Shown one piece after another: positions 43,582-53,527 of a stretch of DNA of 64,000 nt (the stretch's first letter is position 1; every line of letters begins with the position of its first letter). The notes beneath the pieces are model-generated. The model ran no database searches and was not told the origin of the DNA. It saw only the letters and a list, made by a program, of their open reading frames with translations. Origin of the DNA: Schaalia suimastitidis DSM 15538 (GTDB lineage: Bacteria; Actinomycetota; Actinomycetes; Actinomycetales; Actinomycetaceae); contig NZ_KE386848.1 in NCBI RefSeq assembly GCF_000429105.1, positions 121,064-185,063 on the forward strand, read 5' to 3'. The position numbers and the translations under genes were made by a program.

Positions 43582-44973
43582 GTGGCAAAGGGACCATCCC
43601 GCCTCGAATCCGTTATCAGCCTCGCTAAACGCCGCGGTTTTGTTTTCCCCTGCGGCGAAATCTACGGTGGTACACGCAGCGCCTGGGACTATGGGCCGCT
43701 GGGGGTTGAACTCAAAGAAAATATCAAACGGCAATGGTGGAACTACACCGTGCGTTCACGTGAAGATGTTGTTGGGTTAGATTCCTCGGTGATTTTGCCA
43801 CGAGAAACATGGGTGGCATCCGGACACGTCCAAGCCTTCACCGACCCACTTGTGGAATCCCTCCATACCCACAAGCGTTATCGTGCTGATGAACTCATTG
43901 AACAATACGCTCAACGTAAAGGTCTTAATCCGGACGACGTGCAACTGTCTGACGTGCCTGACCCGGTCACCGGTCAGCCTGGTGCTTGGACGGAGCCGCG
44001 CGCATTTTCTGGCCTATTGAAAACCTATCTGGGACCAGTGGACGACGAACAGGGCCTGCACTACCTGCGTCCTGAAACTGCTCAGGGGATCTTCATTAAC
44101 TATGCCAATGTCATGACCGCATCGCGGAAGAAACCGCCTTTCGGTATCGGGCAAATTGGTAAATCCTTCCGCAACGAAATCACGCCCGGAAACTTTATTT
44201 TCCGTACCCGTGAATTCGAGCAAATGGAACTTGAATTCTTTGTTCAGCCAGGTACCGACGAAGAATGGCACCAGTACTGGATTGACCACCGATGCGATTG
44301 GTATGTTGATTTGGGTATCGCCCGTGAAAATCTTCGCCTGTACGAACACCCCAAAGAAAAACTATCTCACTACTCCAAACGTACCGTTGACATCGAATAT
44401 CGCTTCGGATTCCAAGGCTCGGAGTGGGGCGAACTTGAAGGCATCGCAAACCGTACAGACTACGACTTGGGTGTGCATTCACAGGCATCAGGTGCCAAGC
44501 TTGACTACTTCGACCAAGCAACAGGCGAGCGGTGGATTCCTTACGTTATTGAACCGTCAGCGGGCCTGACGCGTTCCCTCATGGCCTTCCTTATCGAGGC
44601 GTATCACGAGGATGAAGCTCCCAACGCTAAGGGAGGTGTCGATACGCGTACGGTGCTGCGCCTCGATCCGCGCCTCTCTCCGGTAAAGGTCGCAGTCTTC
44701 CCATTGTCGCGTAAAGACGAACTTACGGGACCGGCGCGCGAACTAGCTGCAGAACTGCGGCAGTTGTGGAACGTCGAATACGACGACGCGGGTGCGGTAG
44801 GTCGACGCTACCGCCGCCAAGACGAGATCGGCACCCCGTACTGCGTGACCTACGACTTCGATTCCGTACAAGATGGAGCCGTCACCGTGCGTGACCGCGA
44901 CTCCATGGTCCAAGAACGCATTCCGTTAGCTGAGGTGAAAACCTGGCTCATTGAACGCCTCGGAGCCTGCTAA
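43582..44973 (+). CDS. glyS: Glycine--tRNA ligase (single-chain class II type)
   Basis: 463 residues. The eukaryote-like homodimeric glycyl-tRNA synthetase. N-terminal [27 protein letters not shown], motif 2 region [32 protein letters not shown], motif 3 [14 protein letters not shown], and a C-terminal anticodon-binding domain from about 355 ([16 protein letters not shown]). GTG 43582 follows AAGGAG by 6 nt. dus begins immediately after its stop, a frequent actinobacterial arrangement. Confidence 0.97.
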   Translation: MAKGPSRLESVISLAKRRGFVFPCGEIYGGTRSAWDYGPLGVELKENIKRQWWNYTVRSREDVVGLDSSVILPRETWVASGHVQAFTDPLVESLHTHKRYRADELIEQYAQRKGLNPDDVQLSDVPDPVTGQPGAWTEPRAFSGLLKTYLGPVDDEQGLHYLRPETAQGIFINYANVMTASRKKPPFGIGQIGKSFRNEITPGNFIFRTREFEQMELEFFVQPGTDEEWHQYWIDHRCDWYVDLGIARENLRLYEHPKEKLSHYSKRTVDIEYRFGFQGSEWGELEGIANRTDYDLGVHSQASGAKLDYFDQATGERWIPYVIEPSAGLTRSLMAFLIEAYHEDEAPNAKGGVDTRTVLRLDPRLSPVKVAVFPLSRKDELTGPARELAAELRQLWNVEYDDAGAVGRRYRRQDEIGTPYCVTYDFDSVQDGAVTVRDRDSMVQERIPLAEVKTWLIERLGAC

Positions 44974-46227
44974 GTGACCGCACCAGTTCAGCGTACAGCT
45001 GGCCCGACCACCCCTGTGGAGGTCGGGCCGCTGCGTCTATGGTCACCGGTGATCCTTGCCCCAATGGCAGGTGTAACCGATGCGCCATTTCGTCGCCTCT
45101 GTCGATATTTTGGTGAAAAAGGCCTGCCCAAGGGGTGGTTTGACAGGCATAGGCTCCAAGCAGGTATCGACGCCCCAGCTGGCTTGTATGTCATGGAAAT
45201 GGTGACATCACGGGCACTGGTAGAGGGGGTTCCACGCACCATGGACATGGTGCGCCCCGATCCCAGGGAACGGGTCCGTTCCGTTCAACTCTATGGTGTT
45301 ATCCCGAAGGTCATGGGGCAGGCAACAAAGATCCTCATCCACTGCGACCTTGCCGATCACATTGACCTCAATTTCGGGTGTCCAGTCCCTAAAGTCACCC
45401 GTAAAGGTGGGGGAGCGGCAATCCCATGGAAACGCGACCTTTTTGCTGACATTATCGCCGAGGTCGTGGGGGCCGCTGACGCAGCAGGAAAAACTGTAGG
45501 ACGCAATATTCCTGTGACGATTAAGATGCGGATCGGCATTGATGATACCCACGAAACCTACCTTGACGCCGCCCGCATTGCTCAAAATCTGGGCGTGGCT
45601 GCTATCGGCCTACATGCGCGTACCCAAACGCAGCATTACTCCGGTAAGGCACGTTGGGACGATATTCGACGTTTGAAAGATACTGTGACGGTGCCCGTTC
45701 TGGGCAATGGCGATATATTTGCTGCTGCCGATGCGGTGCGGATGATGGAAACCACCGGCTGTGACGCCGTCGTCGTGGGGCGTGGATGCCAAGGCAGACC
45801 CTGGCTTTTTACCGACCTTGTTGCTGCCACACACGGCCAGGATCTCATGCCTGGCCCATCATTACGCGACATTGTTGACATTATTGAACAGCATGCGCGC
45901 TGGGCGATAGATGATGCAGGCGATGAATATCGTGCTATGCGAGAAATGCGTAAACATGTCGGCTGGTACCTGCGCGGTTTTGCCGTTGGTGGTGCCGCAC
46001 GCCATGCACTCAACCGTGTCAGCACATTGGATGAACTCGTTGATGGCCTCCACAGCCTGAACCTTGATCAACCGTTCCCACCTGCTGCTGAAGGTCCACG
46101 GGGGCGTGCTGGGGGAGAAAAAACTCCGCACCTGCCCAATGGGTGGCTTGACCACCCTTACCTTACCCGGGCAGAACGAGCCAACCTTCATCTAGCTGAG
46201 GAAGTAGGGGGATCCGATGGGGGCTAA
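44974..46227 (+). CDS. dus: tRNA-dihydrouridine synthase
   Basis: 417 residues, GTG start directly after the glyS stop. A flavoenzyme that reduces uridines in tRNA D-loops. The TIM barrel begins PVILAPMAGVTDAPFRRLCR; the catalytic Cys lies in DLNFGCPVPKVTRKGGGAA; FMN-binding blocks are TIKMRIGIDD and GLHARTQTQHYSGKARWDD. It has the long actinobacterial C-terminal extension. aroD overlaps its last 11 nt. Confidence 0.96.
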   Translation: MTAPVQRTAGPTTPVEVGPLRLWSPVILAPMAGVTDAPFRRLCRYFGEKGLPKGWFDRHRLQAGIDAPAGLYVMEMVTSRALVEGVPRTMDMVRPDPRERVRSVQLYGVIPKVMGQATKILIHCDLADHIDLNFGCPVPKVTRKGGGAAIPWKRDLFADIIAEVVGAADAAGKTVGRNIPVTIKMRIGIDDTHETYLDAARIAQNLGVAAIGLHARTQTQHYSGKARWDDIRRLKDTVTVPVLGNGDIFAAADAVRMMETTGCDAVVVGRGCQGRPWLFTDLVAATHGQDLMPGPSLRDIVDIIEQHARWAIDDAGDEYRAMREMRKHVGWYLRGFAVGGAARHALNRVSTLDELVDGLHSLNLDQPFPPAAEGPRGRAGGEKTPHLPNGWLDHPYLTRAERANLHLAEEVGGSDGG

Positions 46228-46954
46228 GCCGCTCATAGTAGGACGAGGCACCACCACCGTGAGTCTTGGGGACAAGGCGCGTATTATCGTGCCTCTGACC
46301 GCATCGAGCGTGCCCGACCTTATTGCGCAGATAGATGCTGCACGCAACGAACCTCACGACCTTTTCGAGTGGCGCGTCGACTATTTCCATGGCGAGCCTT
46401 CAGAGGCACTTGCCGACATACATGCCGCCAGCACGGTGCCCCTGATCGCAACGGTGCGAACAACAGAAGAAGGGGGGAAGGCAACCCTGACCCCGCACGC
46501 ATATGCGCAGCTGGTGACGCAGCTCGCCACGCGCGCAGATGTCGTCGATGTCGAAATATCACGCCGTTCCAGTCGCGAGATAATTGGCACAATCCACGCA
46601 CAAGGCGCCGCTGTTATCGCTTCTTACCACAATTTCTTGGCAACGCCGCCAGAGGAAGATCTGCGAACCATCATCACCGCCCAGGCCAATGCTGGCGCCG
46701 ATATCCTTAAATTTGCCTGCCATACGCGCAGCCGACACGACCTCGTCACCATCCTCACTGTTCAAATGTGGGCCAACGACACCTTTGCTCGTCCCATAAT
46801 TGGTATTGGCATGGGGCCGGAAGGGACGCTTAGCCGCATCTGCGGCATGAGCCTCGGGTGTGCCGCCACCTTCGCCACCGTCGGCGCCGCGTCGGCACCC
46901 GGACAGCTTCGCGCCACTGACGCCAAAGCGGTGCTTAACCTTCTGAATGCTTAA
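46217..46954 (+). CDS. aroD: Type I 3-dehydroquinate dehydratase
   Basis: 245 residues. It dehydrates 3-dehydroquinate to 3-dehydroshikimate by a Schiff-base mechanism. Visible active-site residues are EWRVDYF, ASYHNF (catalytic His) and ADILKFA (Schiff-base Lys). Type I enzymes are less common in actinobacteria than type II AroQ, and some serve quinate or shikimate use. It is translationally coupled to dus by an 11-nt overlap, not to other aro genes. Confidence 0.93.
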   Translation: MGAKPLIVGRGTTTVSLGDKARIIVPLTASSVPDLIAQIDAARNEPHDLFEWRVDYFHGEPSEALADIHAASTVPLIATVRTTEEGGKATLTPHAYAQLVTQLATRADVVDVEISRRSSREIIGTIHAQGAAVIASYHNFLATPPEEDLRTIITAQANAGADILKFACHTRSRHDLVTILTVQMWANDTFARPIIGIGMGPEGTLSRICGMSLGCAATFATVGAASAPGQLRATDAKAVLNLLNA

Positions 46955-47142
46955 ACGCAGACATTAATTCCGGTGTTGCACACTCAAAATGAAGCCATGC
47001 AATAGCTTGTGACCTGCCTAAATAGGCGAAATTAATGTTTCTTGGAATCCTCTCATAAATGATTTAGCTGCTTTCCAATCTTGGATTGCCATCCTTTATG
47101 TCAACGGGCCAAACCGGTCCCATCGACATAGGAGGCGATTCA
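46955..47142 (+). promoter_or_regulatory. AT-rich 5' region of the glycan cluster with several inverted repeats
   Basis: 188 bases, clearly AT-richer than its surroundings. Contains ACATTAATT (46961-46969) and its exact complement AATTAATGT (47030-47038), the small hairpin GCCTAAATAGGC (about 47016-47027), and CAATC-TTG-GATTG (about 47076-47088). It ends with AGGAGG before the first cluster gene. It probably holds the main cluster promoter and a structured leader; I recognise no known riboswitch. Confidence 0.55.
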
Positions 47143-48330
47143 ATGTTCACCGAGAAAACACGAGTCGTACTGTACAGCCACGACTCCCAGGGCCTGGGGC
47201 ACCTGCGACGTAACCTTGCCCTAGCCCACCACCTCGCCAACGAATTGCCACGCATGGGCGGCAAAGAACTCACCGGTCTACTTGTCACCGGCATTGTCCC
47301 CCCGGCCGGATCTACCCTTCCTGAGGGCTTCGACTGGTTGATTCTTCCCGGCATTTCGAAGGCAAGCGGCTCCTACCAGGCACGCAACCTCGGTGAAGAC
47401 CTCCCTACCGTCCTATCCATCCGATCAGCGATGATCGAAGCAGCATTGCTGTCATTCGAACCGGATATGGTCATCGTCGACCGCCACATCTATGGCGTCG
47501 GCAAAGAACTAAAAAAACCGCTGCACTGCCTGCGCAGCTACCTACCCCATAGCCGCATCATCCTGGGCTTGCGGGAAGTCCTCGACAGTCCACAGCGCTG
47601 CGCACGCGAATGGGAAAAACTCGGTGCCGGTACTGAACTGCGGGACATCATCGACGAAGTCTGGATCTACGGCGACAAAAAAGTTCACGACACTACCGCC
47701 ACAGGTGAAATCCCCTGGTACCTGCACACAAAGGCAGTCTTCACCGGGTACATCGCGAAACGTCACCACCTTGGTGACCACGGCCTCGACTCGAAACGTC
47801 CCTATATTGTCACGACCGCAGGCGGCGGCGAAGACGGCTACCACATCCTCGAACAGGCTGTACAAATCGACGTGCCGCACGGATATGACCACATCGTCGT
47901 TACCGGCCCTCAGCTTGACCGTGACAGTCGCAAACGCCTCCATACCATCGCCCGAACCGGTACACAGATCATCCCATCACTGCCGGGCCTAGGCAAAGTC
48001 ATCGACGAAGCCAGTGCCGTCATCGCCATGGGCGGCTACAACACGGTCAGCGAAATCCTCGCCACCACCACCCCCGCGCTCATCGTTCCACGGGAAAAGC
48101 CTCGACAGGAACAACTGATCCGCGCACAAGCCCTGGAAAAACATGGAGCCGTTGAGGTATTGCGTGCCCCACACGCACATGCTGATTCGCTCACCGCATG
48201 GATCCACTCGGCTGTTGGCCGCACCGTGTCACGCAGCAATATCGCCAGAGACGGCCTTGAGCATATGTGTCACCGCGCAGCAACACTCCTGAAAGACACC
48301 GCAGCATCCACCATGAAAGAAGTCCTATGA
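47143..48330 (+). CDS. Glycosyltransferase, COG4671/MurG-like (GT-B)
   Basis: 395 residues from ATG 47143, with AGGAGG 7 nt upstream. The N-terminus TRVVLYSHDSQGLGHLRRNLALAHHLA matches the GHLRR-type opening of COG4671 predicted glycosyltransferases. The C-terminal nucleotide-sugar domain has VTTAGGGEDGYHIL, VTGPQLDRDSR and IAMGGYNTVSEILATTTPALIVPREKPRQEQLIRAQAL, as in MurG/GT28 enzymes. No membrane helix. First gene of the cluster; the next gene overlaps its stop by 4 nt. Donor and acceptor are unknown. Confidence 0.85.
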   Translation: MFTEKTRVVLYSHDSQGLGHLRRNLALAHHLANELPRMGGKELTGLLVTGIVPPAGSTLPEGFDWLILPGISKASGSYQARNLGEDLPTVLSIRSAMIEAALLSFEPDMVIVDRHIYGVGKELKKPLHCLRSYLPHSRIILGLREVLDSPQRCAREWEKLGAGTELRDIIDEVWIYGDKKVHDTTATGEIPWYLHTKAVFTGYIAKRHHLGDHGLDSKRPYIVTTAGGGEDGYHILEQAVQIDVPHGYDHIVVTGPQLDRDSRKRLHTIARTGTQIIPSLPGLGKVIDEASAVIAMGGYNTVSEILATTTPALIVPREKPRQEQLIRAQALEKHGAVEVLRAPHAHADSLTAWIHSAVGRTVSRSNIARDGLEHMCHRAATLLKDTAASTMKEVL

Positions 48331-49541
48331 AACCCCGTATCGCCTACATCCTCAAGGTCTACCCCCGCTTTTCTGAGACCTTTATCGTCACCGAAATCCT
48401 TGCCCGCGAAGCTGCAGGTGAAGACATCAGTATCTACTCGCTGCGACCCACAAAGGACAGCCGCTTCCACCCCGAAATTGCTCGCGTTCAAGCCGGTGTC
48501 ACCTGGATAAGTCGCCCCACCACAACGGAAGAATTGTGGGAAAGTATCACCGCTTCACTGGCCGGTACCCACGAGGCCGAACGTTTCGCACAGATCCTTC
48601 CCGCATTGGCTACCTTACCGCCCGACGAAGTTGCGCAAGGCCTTGAATTGGCATATCGCCTTCAAGCGGACGGCATCACGCATATGCATGCCCACTTTGC
48701 GTCCCTCGCCGGCCGCGTCGCTTGGATCGCTTCACAGCTGAGCGGCATTCCTTTCACTGTCACGACACACGCCAAAGACATCTTTCACACAAGCGTGGAC
48801 CCACGATGGCTCAGCCGCGTACTCACAGGCGCGCACCGCGTCATTGCTATCAGCAAATACAACGAACGCTACCTCCACAATTTCCTCCAAGGACAAAGCG
48901 CTAATATCAGTTTGCTGCGCAACGGCATTGAACTGTCCCGTTTCCCCATGAAAGACCGTCACGACGTTGGCCCAGTCCTGCGTTTACTTGCCGTTGGCCG
49001 CCTGGTCCCCAAGAAAGGTTTCGACGTTCTTATCGAGGCGGTGGCGTGGCTACGCGACAACGGGATTGATTTCCGTCTTGACATCGCCGGTGAAGGCGAA
49101 TGCGCAGACGAGCTCAACGCCCTTATCGCCCGCCTTCACCTGGGCGAACACGTCCACATGCTTGGTGCACGCACACAAGCAGAAGTACGTGCATTGCTGG
49201 AGGACGCAGATATCTTCCTCGCTCCCTGCCGGGTCGCCGACGACGGCAATATGGACGGACTCCCGACCGTCCTCCTCGAATCGATGGCCGTAGGTACACC
49301 CGTTGTGGCCACCGCCGTCACCGGGATCCCCGAATTGGTCCGCAACGGTGAAACAGGCGTCCTCCTTGATGAGGCAGAAGCCACCAGCCTCGCGCAGGCA
49401 ATCGTACGCCTCGCAGCTGACGCCACACATCGCCGCCTTCTGGCAACTAATGCCCGCAACCTTCTGGAAATCGAATGTGACGCGCGCCGACAAGCGCGCA
49501 CCCTTGGCCAATGGGAATCCGCAGAACAGGAGCAAAACTAA
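48327..49541 (+). CDS. Glycosyltransferase family 4 protein
   Basis: 404 residues. N-terminal KPRIAYILKVYPRFSETFIVTEILAREAAG is typical of exopolysaccharide GT4 enzymes (WcaL/AmsK style). The C-terminal donor domain has AVGRLVPKKGFDVLIEAVA and the E-x7-E motif in DGLPTVLLESMAVGTPVVATAVTGIPELV. Start ATG overlaps the previous stop (ATGA). The next gene starts within its stop codon (TAATG). Confidence 0.92.
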   Translation: MKPRIAYILKVYPRFSETFIVTEILAREAAGEDISIYSLRPTKDSRFHPEIARVQAGVTWISRPTTTEELWESITASLAGTHEAERFAQILPALATLPPDEVAQGLELAYRLQADGITHMHAHFASLAGRVAWIASQLSGIPFTVTTHAKDIFHTSVDPRWLSRVLTGAHRVIAISKYNERYLHNFLQGQSANISLLRNGIELSRFPMKDRHDVGPVLRLLAVGRLVPKKGFDVLIEAVAWLRDNGIDFRLDIAGEGECADELNALIARLHLGEHVHMLGARTQAEVRALLEDADIFLAPCRVADDGNMDGLPTVLLESMAVGTPVVATAVTGIPELVRNGETGVLLDEAEATSLAQAIVRLAADATHRRLLATNARNLLEIECDARRQARTLGQWESAEQEQN

Positions 49542-50662
49542 TGCGTATCGCTTATGTATGTGTTGATCCAGGTATCGCCGTATTTGGTACCAAAGGTGCT
49601 TCCGTGCACATCCAAGAGGTCGTTCGTGAACTGCGTGCCCTGGGACACGAGGTCGAGGTCCATGCCCTCCGCCGTGGATCCGAAGTGCCCCGGGACCTTT
49701 CAGACCTAAAAGTATGCGAATACCTCATCGCCCCCAAAGATGGGCTTGAACGAGAACACGCCCAAGAAAAAGTGTCCCAGCAGATCGTTCGCGCCATCCG
49801 CGAAGGCAACTACGACCTCGTGTATGAACGTTACAGCCTCTTTAGTACCGTGATTGCTGACCTTGCTGTCATGCGTGAAGTGCCGGGCATCCTTGAGGTG
49901 AATGCGCCTCTTATTGATGAACAGCGTCAGCATCGCAGCCTCAGCAACGAAACGGGTGCGTGGCGGGCGCTGGAACGCCAAGCCCACGCGGCACGAGCCG
50001 TCATCTGTGTTTCTGACCTTGTCAAAGACTGGGTGATGCGTCATGCGCCCCTCGCGCGCGCATTCACAGTAGCAAACGGCGTGTCGGTGACACGCATCAC
50101 CCCACAGCCCGAAGACAGCCACAATGTCATCGTCACCTTCGTCGGCACACTCAAACCGTGGCACGGCGTTGAAGAACTACTACGCGCAGCAGCACTGCGT
50201 AAAGAAAACTGGAAACTGCGTATCATCGGGGACGGCCCCGAACGTCAGCGCCTCCAAAGCCTCGCCGCTGAACTTAGTGTGGACGCCGATTTCCGAGGCG
50301 CGATCGCCCCCGAGCACATGATGCAGCACCTGGCAGGTAGTGCCATTGGCGTAGCACCCTATCCCCAAGCCAAAGCAGGCGACTCGTATTTCTCGCCGCT
50401 GAAAGTCTACGAATACCTCGCAGCGGGCTTGCCTGTTGTCGCCTCCGACATTGGACAAATCCCGCAAATCCTCGACGACTTCGGCGTACTGGTTCCCCCA
50501 TCAGACCCGGCGCGCCTCGCACAGGCACTGGATGAACTCAGCTGCGATCGTGATCGACGCGCCCACATGGGCAAAGCTGGCCGTACTCGCGCCGAAGAGC
50601 GCCACTCCTGGCAACATGTCGTGCGCACCATCTTGCAGCTGGCGGCGATCACCCATGCCTGA
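49541..50662 (+). CDS. Glycosyltransferase family 4 protein
   Basis: 373 residues, translationally coupled to its neighbours by overlaps on both sides. N-terminal MRIAYVCVDPGIAVFGTKGASVHIQEVVRELRALGHEVEVHAL; the donor-binding part has FVGTLKPWHGVEELLRAA, IIGDGPERQRLQ and SPLKVYEYLAAGLPVVASDIGQIPQIL. The SPLKVYEY-type variant of the E-x7-E region is common in actinobacterial polysaccharide enzymes. Likely adds the second or third sugar of the glycan exported by the adjacent ABC protein. Confidence 0.91.
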   Translation: MRIAYVCVDPGIAVFGTKGASVHIQEVVRELRALGHEVEVHALRRGSEVPRDLSDLKVCEYLIAPKDGLEREHAQEKVSQQIVRAIREGNYDLVYERYSLFSTVIADLAVMREVPGILEVNAPLIDEQRQHRSLSNETGAWRALERQAHAARAVICVSDLVKDWVMRHAPLARAFTVANGVSVTRITPQPEDSHNVIVTFVGTLKPWHGVEELLRAAALRKENWKLRIIGDGPERQRLQSLAAELSVDADFRGAIAPEHMMQHLAGSAIGVAPYPQAKAGDSYFSPLKVYEYLAAGLPVVASDIGQIPQILDDFGVLVPPSDPARLAQALDELSCDRDRRAHMGKAGRTRAEERHSWQHVVRTILQLAAITHA

Positions 50663-52445
50663 AAAGAAACGCCAAGGGATGCGAGCAGCTATTGCGCTGC
50701 TTGCACCTCACCTGAAAAAACACAAAGGACTGATTTTCTTCGGCACCCTAGCGTTGCTGTTGGACGTCGTCTTTAGGGTGCTGGAACCCTGGCCACTCAA
50801 GATCGTGATTGATTCGATCCTGAGCGCACAAGGTATCGAATCTAGCGGACCAAAAGCCACCCTGACGATGCTCGTCGTCCTGGGCGGACTGCAGGTGCTG
50901 ATCGTGGCTGCACGCGCTGCGTGCAACTACCTATCCACAACCGCATTTGCCACGGTTGGCTCACGTGCAGCCGCGTCATTACGCAAAGTGGTATTCAGCC
51001 ACGTACAAGGCCTCAGCCAGCAATTCCACGCACGTAACCGCAGCGCCGACACCGTACAACGGATCGTTTCCGATGTAGCACGTATGCAGGAAGTCGCCGT
51101 CACCGCCGGCCTACCACTGGTGGCCAATATGACAACCCTGGTGGTCATGCTGGGCGTCATGGCCGTCCTCGACCCAATCCTGGCCATCGTCGTCGTCGTG
51201 GCAGTGGCACTCTTTGCCCTCAGCACATCAGGTATTTCCCGACGCATCACCGAAGCATCCCGCAAAAGTCGCGCCGGGGAAGGACATCTGGCAAATACCG
51301 CCCAGGAATCCCTGTCATCCATTAAGTTAATCCAAGCCTACGGACTGGAATCCTTTATCGAACGCCGTTTCGCTGGAGCCAATAAATCCTCTATGAAGGC
51401 CTCCATTTCGTCCCTCCAACTGGCAGCTCGTCTCGAACGTGGCACAGATGTGATTGTCGGCATGGCTTTGGCTGCAGTAATTGTCGGCGGCGGCATACGC
51501 GTCATGGGTAGTGCGATGACTATCGGTGAACTCGTCGTCTTCATCACCTACCTCAAATCCACCATGAAGCCACTGCGCGACATGGCAAAATATACCGGCC
51601 GTATCTCACGTGCCAATGCCTCGGCAGAACGTGTCGCTGACCTGTTGGCCACCCGCAATGAAATTGTCGAAAAAGACAATGCCATGCATCTCAATAGTGT
51701 TGCCGGCGACATCATCTACGACCACGTGAGCACTGCCTACGATGGGCACCAGATCCTCAACGACGTTTCCCTACGCATCACCCCAGGGGAACATGTCGCA
51801 TTGGTGGGACCGTCGGGCGCAGGAAAATCGACATTCATGTCGCTCCTGGTTCGCAGCCAAGACCCCACCAGCGGCCGCGTCCTTCTGGACGGCAAAAACC
51901 TTACCGATGTGTCGCTCACGCAGTTGCGCTCACAGGTCACCATGCTGCACCAGGACGCTGTACTGCTGGCCGGCACCATCCGCGACAATATCGCGATTGG
52001 CGACTCAAATGCCACCCAAGAAGATATTGAAAATGCAGCGCGTGCCGCCAATGCGCATCACTTCATTACTGAGTTGCCCGATGGCTACGACACCGTCGTA
52101 GGGGAGCGAGGCGGCACATTATCAGGCGGCCAACGTCAACGCATCGCCATTGCACGCGCACTATTGCGCAACAGCCCCGTGATCTGCCTTGACGAGGCGA
52201 CAACGGGCCTGGACCCGGAAGCGACGACGCAAGTCCTTGAAGCTCTCGACGTTCTCATCCAAGGCCGCACGACACTGTCAGTCACTCACCAATCGGTCAG
52301 CGCCTTGCGGGCAAGCCGTGTCCTGTGGATCGACAACGGGCAGGTACTTCTGGACGGCACGCCCACCGAATTACTTGAAACCTCCCAACTTTTTAGGGAC
52401 TGGGTAGATGCCGACACCGGCACGAAAGGCATGGTGAATAAGTGA
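50655..52445 (+). CDS. ABC exporter, fused membrane and ATPase domains (MsbA/ABCB-like)
   Basis: 596 residues. Type IV exporter half-transporter: six membrane helices in the first 320 residues with FGTLALLLDVVFRVLEPWPLKIVIDSIL, then the ATPase domain with Walker A GPSGAGKST (about 385-393), the Q-loop, signature LSGGQRQRIAIARAL and Walker B VICLDEATTGLD. The WPLKIVIDSIL pattern is shared with lipid- and glycolipid-type exporters. It overlaps the preceding glycosyltransferase by 8 nt and the following phosphotransferase by 1-4 nt, so export of the cluster's product is the natural role. Confidence 0.92.
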   Translation: MPEKKRQGMRAAIALLAPHLKKHKGLIFFGTLALLLDVVFRVLEPWPLKIVIDSILSAQGIESSGPKATLTMLVVLGGLQVLIVAARAACNYLSTTAFATVGSRAAASLRKVVFSHVQGLSQQFHARNRSADTVQRIVSDVARMQEVAVTAGLPLVANMTTLVVMLGVMAVLDPILAIVVVVAVALFALSTSGISRRITEASRKSRAGEGHLANTAQESLSSIKLIQAYGLESFIERRFAGANKSSMKASISSLQLAARLERGTDVIVGMALAAVIVGGGIRVMGSAMTIGELVVFITYLKSTMKPLRDMAKYTGRISRANASAERVADLLATRNEIVEKDNAMHLNSVAGDIIYDHVSTAYDGHQILNDVSLRITPGEHVALVGPSGAGKSTFMSLLVRSQDPTSGRVLLDGKNLTDVSLTQLRSQVTMLHQDAVLLAGTIRDNIAIGDSNATQEDIENAARAANAHHFITELPDGYDTVVGERGGTLSGGQRQRIAIARALLRNSPVICLDEATTGLDPEATTQVLEALDVLIQGRTTLSVTHQSVSALRASRVLWIDNGQVLLDGTPTELLETSQLFRDWVDADTGTKGMVNK

Positions 52446-53527
52446 TGCAAACAGCAGATATTGTCGACTTCACCATGGATAGCACCGCCATCAGCGACGC
52501 CTTCGGACGTCCTGTGGAAACTACACGCATCCGCATTAAACCCGAGCACTCCCTCGCGCTTTCACTCAAAGAGGGCGCAACGGGTGCCACCTACTGGGCA
52601 CAGATCCTGTGGCCACACAAGCGAGACAAAGCCACCACGATACGTCGCGAGACAGCGGGGCAGATCCACGAATGTGAAATGCCAGGGGAGTTGCTCCTCA
52701 TTGGCGGTCAGGCCCTCACAGACCCGGCACTTGACACCTATACGCGCACACTTGCCCTTGATGGCTACCAGATCCTTCGTCACAACCCTTTGCGCCGCCT
52801 CGTTGTCGGCAACGACACCACCATTTGCCGTGTCAGCGCCCGGCCTCAGGTAACGATGACTCAGCTTCACAGTGCGCTGGCAGACCTGCCAATCCCCGCA
52901 CTCGTGAGCGCCCCCCATATCGGGCCAGCCAACGCGACCCATGTGAGCGCGCAACAACGACTGGGCAGTCATGACCTCTCCCAGGTGCGCAGTGCCCACG
53001 GGCACTGGCACGCCGGCCAGATCCTCGCCGCCCTCCATGGACACGCCGCGGCCGCCATGCTGCGCCAACCACGCGGTATCGACCGTCACCTGGCAGCTGG
53101 CACCGCCCACATTGGCATCCTCAGTCACCTTGCCCCAGCACTCGCACAGCGACTGGCGGAGCTACTGCCGCTGGTCAAACGCGAAAAAGGCCAATGTGTC
53201 CTCACTCATGGTGATGCGTCGCCCGATCAATTTCTCGCTAACGACGCCGAAACCCACGTCTGGATCACCGACTTTGAGCGTGCACGCTTGGCGCCACGTG
53301 AAGCAGACCTCGGATCCTACCTTCAATGTGCGCCGCCTCATGCAGCCCAGCCCTTCCTTGACGGCTACGAGGCTGGCGGTGGCCAGGTACCCGACGATGA
53401 CTATCTGCGTGACGCGCGAGCCCGCACCATCGTGGAAAAACTCGCAGAGCCACTGCGCAATGCGCAGCCCACGTGGAAAAACGACATGAACAACGCCCTT
53501 GACGAACTGGAAGGACTCCTTCGATGA
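52442..53527 (+). CDS. APH-fold phosphotransferase (kinase-like), HGDxxxxQ type
   Basis: 361 residues; GTG 52442 and ATG 52445 are both possible starts. The C-terminal part holds the aminoglycoside-phosphotransferase catalytic loop THGDASPDQFL and the metal site WITDFERARLAPREADLGSYL. Gln replaces the Asn of the usual HGDxxxxN, as in maltokinases. The N-terminal half, with RIKPEHSLALSLKEG, resembles the N-lobe of Mak-like or trehalose-associated kinases. The substrate is probably a sugar or glycolipid intermediate rather than an antibiotic, judging by the neighbours. It overlaps the second kinase-like gene by 4 nt. Confidence 0.82.
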   Translation: MMQTADIVDFTMDSTAISDAFGRPVETTRIRIKPEHSLALSLKEGATGATYWAQILWPHKRDKATTIRRETAGQIHECEMPGELLLIGGQALTDPALDTYTRTLALDGYQILRHNPLRRLVVGNDTTICRVSARPQVTMTQLHSALADLPIPALVSAPHIGPANATHVSAQQRLGSHDLSQVRSAHGHWHAGQILAALHGHAAAAMLRQPRGIDRHLAAGTAHIGILSHLAPALAQRLAELLPLVKREKGQCVLTHGDASPDQFLANDAETHVWITDFERARLAPREADLGSYLQCAPPHAAQPFLDGYEAGGGQVPDDDYLRDARARTIVEKLAEPLRNAQPTWKNDMNNALDELEGLLR

